From: CAJMNU01 sp905214855
GTDB lineage: Bacteria > Bacillota > Clostridia > Lachnospirales > Lachnospiraceae
Reading direction: 5' to 3'
NCBI GenBank assembly: GCA_937890595.1
Contig: CALADM010000025.1
Location: forward strand, 1-64,000
Length of the DNA stretch: 64,000 bases
Positions 27,846 through 36,909 of the stretch are shown here, in pieces. The position numbers and the translations under genes were made by a program. How positions within the stretch are numbered: the stretch's first letter is position 1; each line of letters begins with the position of its first letter. The notes beneath the pieces were generated by a model. That model saw only the letters and a list, made by a program, of their open reading frames with translations. It was not told the DNA's origin and did not search any database.

Positions 27846-29512
27846 GAGGATTCAGATATTACAGAAAGATGAAATTGGCTGTTTTGACAATCATATGTTT
27901 CACCATTCTATGTGAAACTGCTTGGGGACAAACAGTTTCTAGGAAATCTGGAGGTTGGAAACAGGATTATAACGAGATTACAAATATACAAACTCCAACT
28001 ACAGAAACATCAAAAAAGCCATCAGGAGAATTTGTTATTGTATCAAAAAGTGCTTCCAACCTTTCAAATGATCAGGCTAGTGGACCAGGAGCTACAAAAC
28101 CATCTTTGGAAATAGAAGAAACCGAAAAAAGTACAGGACCGACTGTATATGAAGTAGAAATGGATGAAACATATCATGAAGATTTTGAAGTTTATACAGA
28201 ATCCTTAGAGGGGAGATATTTTATTTATTCCAATATAGGAAATATGGGAATTACAGATCAGCCAGTATATGTAGATTTTCCGGGTAATATCCAATATAGT
28301 GCTGAAAAAGATGGTTTTCCTTATTCGTATACTTCAAAAGAACTGATCCGTGAAACAGGAACTTATGTTTTTTATATTACAGCCATAAAAGATTCTTCTG
28401 TTCCTCTTTCAGAACAGGTTATTTATGAGACGACATTTAATTTTCGTATCCAGCCAAAACCAGAAAAGAAAGAAGAAACTACAGCTTCATTTCAATCAGA
28501 GTATGGTGGCTCCTCTTTTATGCCTAATATAGAAAGTTATCCTGAGACAGAAGTGGCAGATAGTCCTACTTCAACACTACCAGAAGAAACATTGCCAATA
28601 GAAGAAAATCCAGAAAGTATCTTATCAGAAGAAGAAAGTGAAACAGCGACAGTCTCTGAAAGTGAGAGCGAAACATCAGATATGGAACAAGAACTGGAAA
28701 CACCAATAGAAAAAACGAAAGAGTTGTATCCTATTGTTTCAGATTCGTTTGACCCCTCAACAGGAATGTACTCTTTTCACCTTGGTACAAATGCAACATT
28801 TCTGTGTAATGTTCCTAATGGTATGATTACCAATGTTGCTGTTATGTTTGATTTTTCAGGCTTGGGAAATGATGCACAGTTAGTACATATCCTAAAAAAT
28901 GGAGAAGAATATCTGATCCCTGAGGATGGAGTATTTATAGAGACTGGTACATATCATGTGTTTTTGCCTTTTGAAGAAACTAAAGTGATGTTTTCTTTCA
29001 AAATTATTGGGACAGCAGTATCTAATTTTGATGTATATACCATTCCAGTTGAAATGGAATTGGTCACTTTTTCGAGAAATGAAGAGAATCTGCTTATAGA
29101 TGGAAAAAGACAGTTGGAATTTCAAAAAGATGGTTACTATATTCTGCAAATGCAAAATGAACTTGGTGCATTATATGGAATTTCTTTTACTGTAGATCAT
29201 GAACCTCCTGTTTTTACAACAAATATTGTTAAAGAGACGGTACAATTTACCTATAAATCCAATGATATTTCTCATGTTGAAGTAGAAAAAGATGGAAAAA
29301 CGGAAATGTATGAATCTCTGTTTCAGTTATCCGGTTCTGGAACATATTTGGTAAGAGCAGTGGATCATGCTGGTAATATCTACGAACAGACAATTATAAT
29401 ACCTAAAACAGTAAATATGGCTGGAGTTCTGGCTGTTGTTTTAATTATTGCATTGGTAGTAGCTGCCGTTTTATTTATAAAAAAGACAAAGAGAAATTTT
29501 CATGTAACTTAA
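27842..29512 (+). CDS. Membrane-anchored Ig-like surface protein, first paralogue
   Basis: A 556-residue protein with an N-terminal signal helix (about residues 10-28), a predicted extracellular part, and a C-terminal transmembrane helix (about residues 525-548) with a short basic tail. The extracellular part has beta-rich modules separated by a Glu/Ser/Thr/Pro-rich linker (about residues 205-300). The last module has a bacterial-Ig pattern (VDHEPPVFTT ... VRAVDHAGNIY). The gene at 36906 has the same architecture and similar last-module motifs, so the two look like paralogues. I know no named family. It may form part of the machine's surface structure. Confidence 0.75.
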   Translation: MRGFRYYRKMKLAVLTIICFTILCETAWGQTVSRKSGGWKQDYNEITNIQTPTTETSKKPSGEFVIVSKSASNLSNDQASGPGATKPSLEIEETEKSTGPTVYEVEMDETYHEDFEVYTESLEGRYFIYSNIGNMGITDQPVYVDFPGNIQYSAEKDGFPYSYTSKELIRETGTYVFYITAIKDSSVPLSEQVIYETTFNFRIQPKPEKKEETTASFQSEYGGSSFMPNIESYPETEVADSPTSTLPEETLPIEENPESILSEEESETATVSESESETSDMEQELETPIEKTKELYPIVSDSFDPSTGMYSFHLGTNATFLCNVPNGMITNVAVMFDFSGLGNDAQLVHILKNGEEYLIPEDGVFIETGTYHVFLPFEETKVMFSFKIIGTAVSNFDVYTIPVEMELVTFSRNEENLLIDGKRQLEFQKDGYYILQMQNELGALYGISFTVDHEPPVFTTNIVKETVQFTYKSNDISHVEVEKDGKTEMYESLFQLSGSGTYLVRAVDHAGNIYEQTIIIPKTVNMAGVLAVVLIIALVVAAVLFIKKTKRNFHVT

Positions 29513-29535
29513 AAACAAAAAAGAAGGGGGAAAAA

Positions 29536-30708
29536 ATGAATTATGTAAGTTTATCATTTCTTGAAACATTGCAAGGTATATTTAAAGATATTTTTCAGGA
29601 AGTTCTTTCCCCTGTTCTACAAACCGTATTCCGAGAAATTGTCGATCTGATCGGAGATCAGATCTGGTCTCTTTTTAGTGACATTTTTCTGGATGGATTT
29701 CTGATCCTTTTAAAAGCTGTCAATTTTTTAGACAGTATGTTTAGTTTGTTTTCCGGACTTTCTGTTATACGGTATAACAATAAAAAAATGACACTTCTTA
29801 CCTATTTTTTTCAGTTGGATGGAATCAGTAAAGCTTTGGTCTATATGACGGTTTTGGGAGCTATTATGGCGTTTATGTTTTCTATTTATTCAACTGGAAA
29901 AATTATGGCAGATGCGCCGTTTGACGATCGCGCAAAACCAATTTCTACTGTGTTAAAAAACGGTTTTAAATCAATGATCACTTTTATGATCGTGCCATTT
30001 TTATGTGTGTTTATTTTAGAGTTGTCTTCTGCATTATTAAACCAAATCATATATACATTTCAAGTCTCTTCCGGAACATCAGGGAAGGCTGGAATGGATG
30101 ATGCGCTGTTTATCACCGCTGTACATGGAGCAGAAAAAAATAGTTCGGCTTTGATAGAGTTCGCTTCTGGACATAAATATCAGAATCTTAGTAATATCAA
30201 AAAGAATTTTGATATTAGCAAAATCAATTACCTTATTGGGTATGTGAGTTCTCTTTTAGTCATACTTATTTTGGCAACTGCCTGTCTGACGTTTATACGT
30301 CGCGTTTTTGAACTTTTGTTGTTATATTTAGTTTCTCCGTTTTTTTCAGCATCGATCGCATTGGATGGAGGAGCAAAATTTGCAAAGTGGAGAGAAGTAT
30401 TTATAGCAAAGTTTTTTGTTGGATTTGGGTCTATTTTCATACTAAAGCTATATCTTTTGATTGTTCCCTTTTTGATGGGAAATACGATCAAATATTCTGG
30501 TGAATCTTCAAAAGATATATGTATAAAATTATTTTTAGTGATTGGAGGTGCTTGGGCAGTATTTAAAGGGCAGAATACATTTTTGTCTATTTTGAGCCCA
30601 GATACCGCTGCTGCGGCTTCTCAATCTTCTGCAGCAATTATGGCAATGGCAACTGGTGGCGCAAGAGGAGTGCGATCTGCAGCATCGAAATTATTAAGGA
30701 GGAGATAA
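29536..30708 (+). CDS. VirB6-like polytopic membrane protein, short paralogue
   Basis: A 390-residue membrane protein with an amphipathic N-terminus, a hydrophobic core of about six helices, and an Ala/Ser-rich tail. Conserved segments include LLLYLVSPFFSASIALDGGAKFAKWREVF. Similar proteins of Firmicutes conjugative elements are called Mbov_0396-type or VirB6/TrbL-like inner-membrane channel subunits. The very similar LMLYLVSPFF and KFGKWRELF segments in the following gene show the two arose by duplication. Confidence 0.85.
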   Translation: MNYVSLSFLETLQGIFKDIFQEVLSPVLQTVFREIVDLIGDQIWSLFSDIFLDGFLILLKAVNFLDSMFSLFSGLSVIRYNNKKMTLLTYFFQLDGISKALVYMTVLGAIMAFMFSIYSTGKIMADAPFDDRAKPISTVLKNGFKSMITFMIVPFLCVFILELSSALLNQIIYTFQVSSGTSGKAGMDDALFITAVHGAEKNSSALIEFASGHKYQNLSNIKKNFDISKINYLIGYVSSLLVILILATACLTFIRRVFELLLLYLVSPFFSASIALDGGAKFAKWREVFIAKFFVGFGSIFILKLYLLIVPFLMGNTIKYSGESSKDICIKLFLVIGGAWAVFKGQNTFLSILSPDTAAAASQSSAAIMAMATGGARGVRSAASKLLRRR

Positions 30709-30711
30709 AAG

Positions 30712-33057
30712 ATGGAATATTCCTATATGGGTATCTTTTCTACCATTTTTAATTGGATACTGGAAAAAATCCTGAGTCCAGTTTTTCAATTTATATCCAA
30801 ACTTTTAAGCTCCGCCTTAAGTTGGATTTTTAACACCGTTTTAGCACCTGTGTTAAAAGAGGTTTTTTGGCCATTGTTGAAAGAACTGGTCAATCTGATT
30901 ATGGAAATTTTAGCGGGAATCATTTATGGTCTCTACGCTGAAATCCTTACTATAGTAGATAATATGAGTTCGATTTTCAACTATATGATTGGTCTTGAAA
31001 ATGTTACATATAAAAAAGAAAGTATGCCTATTTTAGAAGCCATTTTTAAAATGGATGGCTTAAGAACTGCTTTCTTGATGGTTTCCGTTATAGGACTTGG
31101 TATTGCAATGATAACTGCTATTTATGCAACCATGCAATCGACATTGGATCTGGATTTTGAAAATAAACGTCCTGTGTCAAAAGTAATGGGCTCATTTTTT
31201 CGCTGTTTTTTACAATTACTTACAGTAGAATTTTTTGTAATTTTTCTGGTATATTTTTCAGGTCTTCTTTTAAAAGCAGTCGATCAAGCTTTAAATATGA
31301 TCCATGGTGGCGGAAGTACAACATTAGCAAGGATGGTATTTACGATATCTTCTATGAATGCCTGTAAATCAGATAAGGCTTTAAATCTAAATGGAAAAAA
31401 TGCTGCTCTTGTAGGAATTGATGATCCTGTCAGACGGTTATTTTACAATACAAATTTAAAGGATTTAAAGACATATTCTTATGCAGAAATAAATGATGTA
31501 GAAAAATTCTTTGATCTTTCTAAGTTTGATTATGTCATTGGGTTTGTATTGGCTATCTTTTTGATTGTCGTAATGGCTTGCTGTCTTGTTATTTTTGTAC
31601 AGCGATTATTTGATATGTTAATGTTATACTTGGTATCTCCATTCTTTATTGGAATGATGCCAATGGATGATGGTGAAAAATTTGGTAAATGGCGAGAGCT
31701 TTTTATAGGAAAGTGTTTTAGTGGATTTGGTATGGTAATATCTATGAAACTATATTTGATGCTATGTCCTACTATTTTGGGAAGCAGCGTAGTTTTTTCA
31801 GCAAGCAGCAAAGAGCTTGATTATATGACAAAAATGGTTTTTGTTTTGGGAGGAGCATGGGCTGTCGTAAAATCTGGTCCACTTTTAACTTCATTGCTTA
31901 GTGGAAAAAGTGCTTCTAATGAAAATAGTGCTGTCACAGCAACGACCTTAGCCGCAGCAGGGATAGGAAAGGGAGCGGGGGGACTTGCTCTTGCAGGTGC
32001 TGGTATGGCAATTGAAAGTCTTAGAAAACATGAGAATAATAGCAAACAAAAATTTGAAAATTCTAAATATACAGGGGCTTCCGATTCAAGCGGTAACAGT
32101 GGTCAGGCTTTTACAGGAGGTAGTGGAAGAGAGAATGTTTCCTTTACTGGTTCAGGAAGTTTGCAAGGTTCATCGTTATCAACTCCAACCTCTGGAAATA
32201 CATCATCAGAAGGTGCTGAAACCACAAATCAGGAAAGAGAGAATGCTTCCTTTACTGATTCAGGAAATTTGCAAGGTTCATTATTATCAACTCCGACTTC
32301 TGAAAATACATCAGGAGATGCTGAAACCACAAATCAGGGACAGGGAATCACAGCGAATCCATCACCTTCTTATACTCCTAAAGCAATCAGCAGTTCTTTT
32401 GGAATAAAGAAATATCGGAGAGCAGATGGTTCTATTGTACATGGTTTTCGTCCTGGAAAAGGAAAACTGTTTCACATTGGTAAAGATGAAAAAGGAAATA
32501 CCAATTTTAAAGTATTAGGACTTGGTGTTCGTTGGTCCAATGGAAAAATCAATAAAATCAGTTTGCCATGTATGAGATGGAAACGTTCTGCAGATGGAAA
32601 TATACATATAGACAAGATGAAGTTCCCATTAGGTCTGGGTACATTAAAAAGAGATGATAACAGTCAATCCTTGAAATTTAGGGATTTTGATTTGATTGGT
32701 TTAAAGGGAGCTCATACATCAATTGGAGACTATCAGGTGAAACGTCTTGGTATCTTTGGTTACAAGGCAGAAGCAGATCAACAAGGAAACTATCACATGA
32801 CAAATTTGTTTGGTGATGCTATTACACGTCAAAAGGATGCAAATGGAGAGTATCATATTACTGGCATCAAAGGCTTGATGAAGAAAGAAAAACAGGAAGA
32901 TGGCAATTATCATCTTGCAAGCGTACTTTTTGGTTTGTATCAGCAAAGCCATATGAAAGATACAGATGGAAAAATGCATATTGCAGGAGTACGAATCTTT
33001 GGTTGTAACTTGATGGTACGTGATGATGCAATTGAAAGAAACCAAAATAAGAAATAA
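30712..33057 (+). CDS. VirB6-like membrane protein with long repeat-bearing tail
   Basis: A 781-residue protein. Residues 1-400 repeat the VirB6-like membrane module of the preceding gene. A Gly/Ala-rich segment follows (about 400-430). Next comes a Ser/Thr/Gly linker with two direct repeats of about 36 residues (473-543; DNA 32131-32340). Residues about 560-775 are a beta-rich region with ~20-residue repeats containing D-x-x-G-x-Y/M-H (GNYH, GEYH, GNYH, GKMH). The tail lacks hydrophobic segments and no family is recognised. It starts 4 bp after the upstream stop. Confidence 0.82.
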   Translation: MEYSYMGIFSTIFNWILEKILSPVFQFISKLLSSALSWIFNTVLAPVLKEVFWPLLKELVNLIMEILAGIIYGLYAEILTIVDNMSSIFNYMIGLENVTYKKESMPILEAIFKMDGLRTAFLMVSVIGLGIAMITAIYATMQSTLDLDFENKRPVSKVMGSFFRCFLQLLTVEFFVIFLVYFSGLLLKAVDQALNMIHGGGSTTLARMVFTISSMNACKSDKALNLNGKNAALVGIDDPVRRLFYNTNLKDLKTYSYAEINDVEKFFDLSKFDYVIGFVLAIFLIVVMACCLVIFVQRLFDMLMLYLVSPFFIGMMPMDDGEKFGKWRELFIGKCFSGFGMVISMKLYLMLCPTILGSSVVFSASSKELDYMTKMVFVLGGAWAVVKSGPLLTSLLSGKSASNENSAVTATTLAAAGIGKGAGGLALAGAGMAIESLRKHENNSKQKFENSKYTGASDSSGNSGQAFTGGSGRENVSFTGSGSLQGSSLSTPTSGNTSSEGAETTNQERENASFTDSGNLQGSLLSTPTSENTSGDAETTNQGQGITANPSPSYTPKAISSSFGIKKYRRADGSIVHGFRPGKGKLFHIGKDEKGNTNFKVLGLGVRWSNGKINKISLPCMRWKRSADGNIHIDKMKFPLGLGTLKRDDNSQSLKFRDFDLIGLKGAHTSIGDYQVKRLGIFGYKAEADQQGNYHMTNLFGDAITRQKDANGEYHITGIKGLMKKEKQEDGNYHLASVLFGLYQQSHMKDTDGKMHIAGVRIFGCNLMVRDDAIERNQNKK
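32131..32340 (+). repeat. Two-copy in-frame tandem repeat, 108-bp period
   Basis: The segment beginning GAGAATG at 32131 recurs at 32239 with few changes. The second copy is 3 bp shorter. Both encode a Ser/Thr-rich unit with the pattern SFTxSGxLQGSxLSTPTSxNT and end in AETTNQ. It lies in the linker of the longer VirB6-like protein and could vary in copy number between strains. Confidence 0.9.
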
Positions 33058-33091
33058 GAACACATAAATTGTTTGCAGGGGAGAGGATTAG

Positions 33092-35824
33092 ATGAGGATT
33101 ATTCCGAAAAAAACAAAAGTACAAATGGAATTTTTTAAAGGAGTCGGTGTGATAGACATGCTGATTTTGGGAATCGGAGGTCTTTTAGCGTTCTCTATCC
33201 TGCTATCGGATTTTCCATTTCGTTCTCTGATTTTTACGATTGTTTTTGTTATAACAGTAGGAATTGTAATTCCAGTGGATGATGAAAAAGGGTATCAACT
33301 CATTTATTATACCGTAACATATCCTGCCAGATATAAACATTTTATGTCGAAAAAGGCACAAGAAGAAAATGTGGATTTAAAAAAACAAAAAGGAAAGAAA
33401 AAGGATCTTCCTGATATCAGTAATATCATACCTTTCACTGGAATCCATGGAGAATTTATTGAATATGGGACATCTTACAGTGCGATCGTAGTAGAAATTT
33501 CATCCGTTGAATTTCGTTTTTATTCAGAAGAACGTCAAAACAATCTGATTGATCGTGTGTTTGGATCTGTGCTTCGCTCTATCGTGATGGGGGAAACTGC
33601 TTCCATGGTAAAAATAGATCGTCCTATTGTATATGATGAAATGATCCAGTCTGAACAGAAAAAAATGGATGATTTAAAAGAATCTTATTTAAATGGGCTC
33701 TTAACAGAAGAGGAGCTTACTAAAAGAATTGGAATCATTCAGGACAGAATTTCCAGAATTCATGTATTTAATAAAGAAGAGAAGGTGTACATTCCTTTCC
33801 ATTATTTAGTTCTTTATCATCGTAATCGGGATTTTTTGAAGGAACAGGCAAAAAATGCAGTTTCTTTGTTGGGAGCAAATGATATAGAATGTAAAATTTT
33901 AAAAGAATCAGAACTTGCGGTCTTTTTAAAATACAATTATACACAAGTTTTTGATGAGAGAGAAGCAAAAAACCTCAAGTCAGATCAATATATGGACTGG
34001 ATTTTACCAAAAGAAATCCGCTTTACTGCTAGAACAGTTGTATATGATAATTTAATTACTCATAATCTCAAAGTTTCAAAATATCCAACAACAGTTGCGA
34101 ATGCCTGGGGATATAAAATTTTTAACATACCAGGAACGCGTGCGGTTATGAAGATCAAACCAATGGATCGTTATAAAAGTATACGGCAGATTGATCGTGC
34201 AATTGATGAATTAAGAGAACAGTCCACAAAGACAGGAAGAACCAGTAAACTGATGGAATTGGAAACTCATATTGAGACTCTTGGAGAAGTTTTACGTCTT
34301 CTTCAGGGAGATAATGAGACTCTTTTTCAGACAGATTTGTATCTGACGATTTATGATTATGAATATAGTCAGGCTATGATGGAATATACAGGTGCAAAAG
34401 GGGAGAGTAAACCTGTTATAAAGAGAAAAAAAGAAGTTAAAAATATATTATCTGAAGATGGATTCCGTACAACAGATATGATGATGCAGCAATTTGAGGC
34501 ATATTCCTCTACTGCAGTTTCAGCAAATGATGCGATGAGTGGATCTGCTCAGACGATACATTCTACTAGTGTAGCAGCAGCTTTTCCATATGTATATAAA
34601 TTTTTAAATGATAAAAAAGGAATTTATATTGGAAATTCTGGCGGTGTACCTGCTTTTGTCAATTTCTTTTTACGAAATAAAGAACGAGTAAATAGCAATA
34701 TGGTTATTATTGGAAAATCTGGTTCTGGAAAATCATATGCAACAAAAACAATTTTAACTCATTTGGCAGCAGAGGATAGTAAAATATTTATTTTAGACCC
34801 AGAAAATGAATATACAGAAATGGCAAAAAATTTCAATGGAAAAATTATTGATGTGGGAAGTGCTACACAAGGACGACTGAATCCATTCCATATCATTACA
34901 AATTTGTCAGATGATGAAGAAGAGGACGGAACAGAAAAAAATACCAGTTATAATACACATCTTCAGTTTTTGGAAGAGTTTTACAGACAAATTCTTCCTG
35001 GTATTGAATCAGATGCATTGGAATACTTAAACAATATCACCAGTCGTATGTATGAGGAAAAAGGGATTGATTCAGAGACAGATTTAAGTGAATTAAAACC
35101 ATCCGATTTTCCTACATTTGATGATCTATATGAAAAAATCCTTAATGATTTTCAGCTTTCTACTGGTGAGTACAGTAAAAAGAATCTCAGGGTATTGTTA
35201 AATTATATTTCGAAATTTGCTACAGGAGGGCGTAATTCTAATCTCTGGAATGGTGAGGCAACCATTTCAACAAAAGAAAATTTTATTGTATTTAACTTTC
35301 AATCATTGTTGGCTAATAAAAATAACATGATCGCTAATGCACAGATGCTTTTGGTTTTAAAATGGCTTGATAATGAAATTATTAAAAATAGAGATTATAA
35401 CATTCGTTATCATGCGAATCGTAAAATTATTGTTGTAATTGATGAAGCACATGTATTTATTGATAGTAAATTCCCGATTGCTCTTGATTTTATGTTCCAG
35501 CTTGCAAAACGTATCCGAAAATATAATGGAATGCAGATTGTTATTACACAGAATACCAAAGATTTTGTTGGAACAGAGGAACTTGCCCGTAAATCTACAG
35601 CAATCATCAATGCCAGTCAATATTCATTTATTTTTCCGTTAGCCCCTAACGATATGCATGATTTATGTCGCCTTTATGAAAAAGCAGGAGCTATCAATGA
35701 AAGTGAACAAAATGATATTATCAATAATGGTCGTGGACGCGCTTTTGTAATTACATCTCCATCTGAGAGAACTTGTGTGGATATCATTGCAGGAAAAGAT
35801 ATTGAACGATTGTTTACGATGTAG
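33092..35824 (+). CDS. virB4: VirB4-family ATPase with N-terminal VirB3/PrgI-like segment
   Basis: A 910-residue protein with Walker A GKSGSGKSYATK (about residue 540) and Walker B VVIDEAHVF (about residue 780), as in VirB4/TraE secretion ATPases. The first about 85 residues contain two transmembrane helices preceded by PKKTKVQMEF, similar to PrgI/VirB3-type proteins. This suggests a VirB3-VirB4 fusion, known in some type IV systems. It powers assembly or transport with VirD4. The ATG at 33092 follows a GGGGAGAGG ribosome binding site. Confidence 0.93.
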   Translation: MRIIPKKTKVQMEFFKGVGVIDMLILGIGGLLAFSILLSDFPFRSLIFTIVFVITVGIVIPVDDEKGYQLIYYTVTYPARYKHFMSKKAQEENVDLKKQKGKKKDLPDISNIIPFTGIHGEFIEYGTSYSAIVVEISSVEFRFYSEERQNNLIDRVFGSVLRSIVMGETASMVKIDRPIVYDEMIQSEQKKMDDLKESYLNGLLTEEELTKRIGIIQDRISRIHVFNKEEKVYIPFHYLVLYHRNRDFLKEQAKNAVSLLGANDIECKILKESELAVFLKYNYTQVFDEREAKNLKSDQYMDWILPKEIRFTARTVVYDNLITHNLKVSKYPTTVANAWGYKIFNIPGTRAVMKIKPMDRYKSIRQIDRAIDELREQSTKTGRTSKLMELETHIETLGEVLRLLQGDNETLFQTDLYLTIYDYEYSQAMMEYTGAKGESKPVIKRKKEVKNILSEDGFRTTDMMMQQFEAYSSTAVSANDAMSGSAQTIHSTSVAAAFPYVYKFLNDKKGIYIGNSGGVPAFVNFFLRNKERVNSNMVIIGKSGSGKSYATKTILTHLAAEDSKIFILDPENEYTEMAKNFNGKIIDVGSATQGRLNPFHIITNLSDDEEEDGTEKNTSYNTHLQFLEEFYRQILPGIESDALEYLNNITSRMYEEKGIDSETDLSELKPSDFPTFDDLYEKILNDFQLSTGEYSKKNLRVLLNYISKFATGGRNSNLWNGEATISTKENFIVFNFQSLLANKNNMIANAQMLLVLKWLDNEIIKNRDYNIRYHANRKIIVVIDEAHVFIDSKFPIALDFMFQLAKRIRKYNGMQIVITQNTKDFVGTEELARKSTAIINASQYSFIFPLAPNDMHDLCRLYEKAGAINESEQNDIINNGRGRAFVITSPSERTCVDIIAGKDIERLFTM

Positions 35825-35836
35825 GAGGCAAGAAAT

Positions 35837-36601
35837 ATGAAAAAAGCAAAAAGTAGACAACAATATGCCAGTATATTTTTAATAATTTGTCTGGTAGTCG
35901 TTTTTTTGAGTGGATGTACAAAAAAAGATGCTGCAGGTAAGGATAGCGTTGTCAAGATTCAATAATCTGGGATACTTCGTGTGGCTGTTTGTACTAAAGA
36001 TAATCCTCGTTTTCTACAAAAAGAAGAAGGAAATACAGGGATAGAAGCAATACTTTCAACACAAATTGCACAGGCTTTAGGAGCAACATTAACAGTAGTT
36101 CCTGTCTCATCCTATGAAGAAGGGCTGGAAGCAATAAAAAAACAGGAAGCAGATCTTTCTTTTGGCTCGTTTGGTGAAACTTCGGAGGAATATTTATATT
36201 CTGTTCCATATGATCAGGAATCTTTGTATGTTTTAACGCAAAGAGGGGATTATTCGGATTCACTTGTTTTATTTCAGGATAATAGTTTGACAGGAAAACA
36301 GCGGACTTTGGCAATTAGTCCTAACATTACCACACTTTCGAAATCAGGATTGCCAACGTCTATATCTCCGGTTTCTGATATAAAAAATGGGAAAATGGAT
36401 GGCTATATTTGCACATTGTCTGAGGGAAAAATGCTTTTGGAAGAAGATCTGCAAATGCAAAATCTGCAAAACAGTGATCCCATTTCTTATCGCATTGCTG
36501 TTGATGCAAAAAACACAAGATTATTACAGGGAATCAATATCATTATCAATCAGCCACCAATAGAAGAGGTAGTAAAAGAAACGTCTTCTGTGGAGGAATA
36601 A
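35837..36601 (+). pseudogene. Solute-binding-like lipoprotein interrupted by one in-frame stop
   Basis: An ATG at 35837 with a strong AGGAGG opens a lipoprotein signal peptide (lipobox VFLSGC). The frame meets TAA at codon 43 (35963-35965), directly in the usual start of a family-3 solute-binding domain: KIQ, stop, SGILRVAV. The same frame then stays open to 36601 and encodes about 210 residues of solute-binding-like sequence. Expected Glu or Gln codons (GAA/CAA) are one change from TAA. This may be a fresh pseudogene, a sequencing error, or read-through. An internal GTG at 35981 would give an unexported protein. Confidence 0.8.
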
Positions 36602-36621
36602 ATGGATCAGGAGGGAGTAGA

Positions 36622-36909
36622 ATGTCATATTTTGACAGCGCAAAAAACCGAGTGATGTGGCAGCGTGAATTGGAAACTTTAAGAAAAGAACGACAACGCC
36701 GCGCAGAAGAAGGTTATGACCCATCCCAAAAACAGGAAACTTTAAAAAATAATTTTTCTAATAGAGTAAGGATTTCTTTTGCACAATTGGAAAAAGAAGA
36801 AGCAGAGGCATCTGGAAAAACTCTAAGAAGTGAAAGAACATTACATCATCAAAAAGAACTGGAGAAAAACTCAGAAAAGAAACTAAATCCAAAGGAGATT
36901 GCTCTATGA
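36622..36909 (+). CDS. Small charged hypothetical protein
   Basis: A 95-residue, highly charged, helical protein rich in Glu, Lys and Arg, without membrane segments or known motifs. An AGGAGGG ribosome binding site precedes the ATG. It overlaps the next gene by 4 bp, so it is probably a real operon member. No function is proposed. Confidence 0.6.
   Translation: MSYFDSAKNRVMWQRELETLRKERQRRAEEGYDPSQKQETLKNNFSNRVRISFAQLEKEEAEASGKTLRSERTLHHQKELEKNSEKKLNPKEIAL

Noticed and set aside
32131..32340. Two-copy direct repeat as a CRISPR-like or mobile repeat
   Set aside because: It is in-frame, coding, and has only two copies, so it is a protein repeat.
35357..35620. Several antisense frames of 60-90 residues within virB4
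   Set aside because: They overlap a conserved ATPase coding region on the opposite strand and have no own signals.
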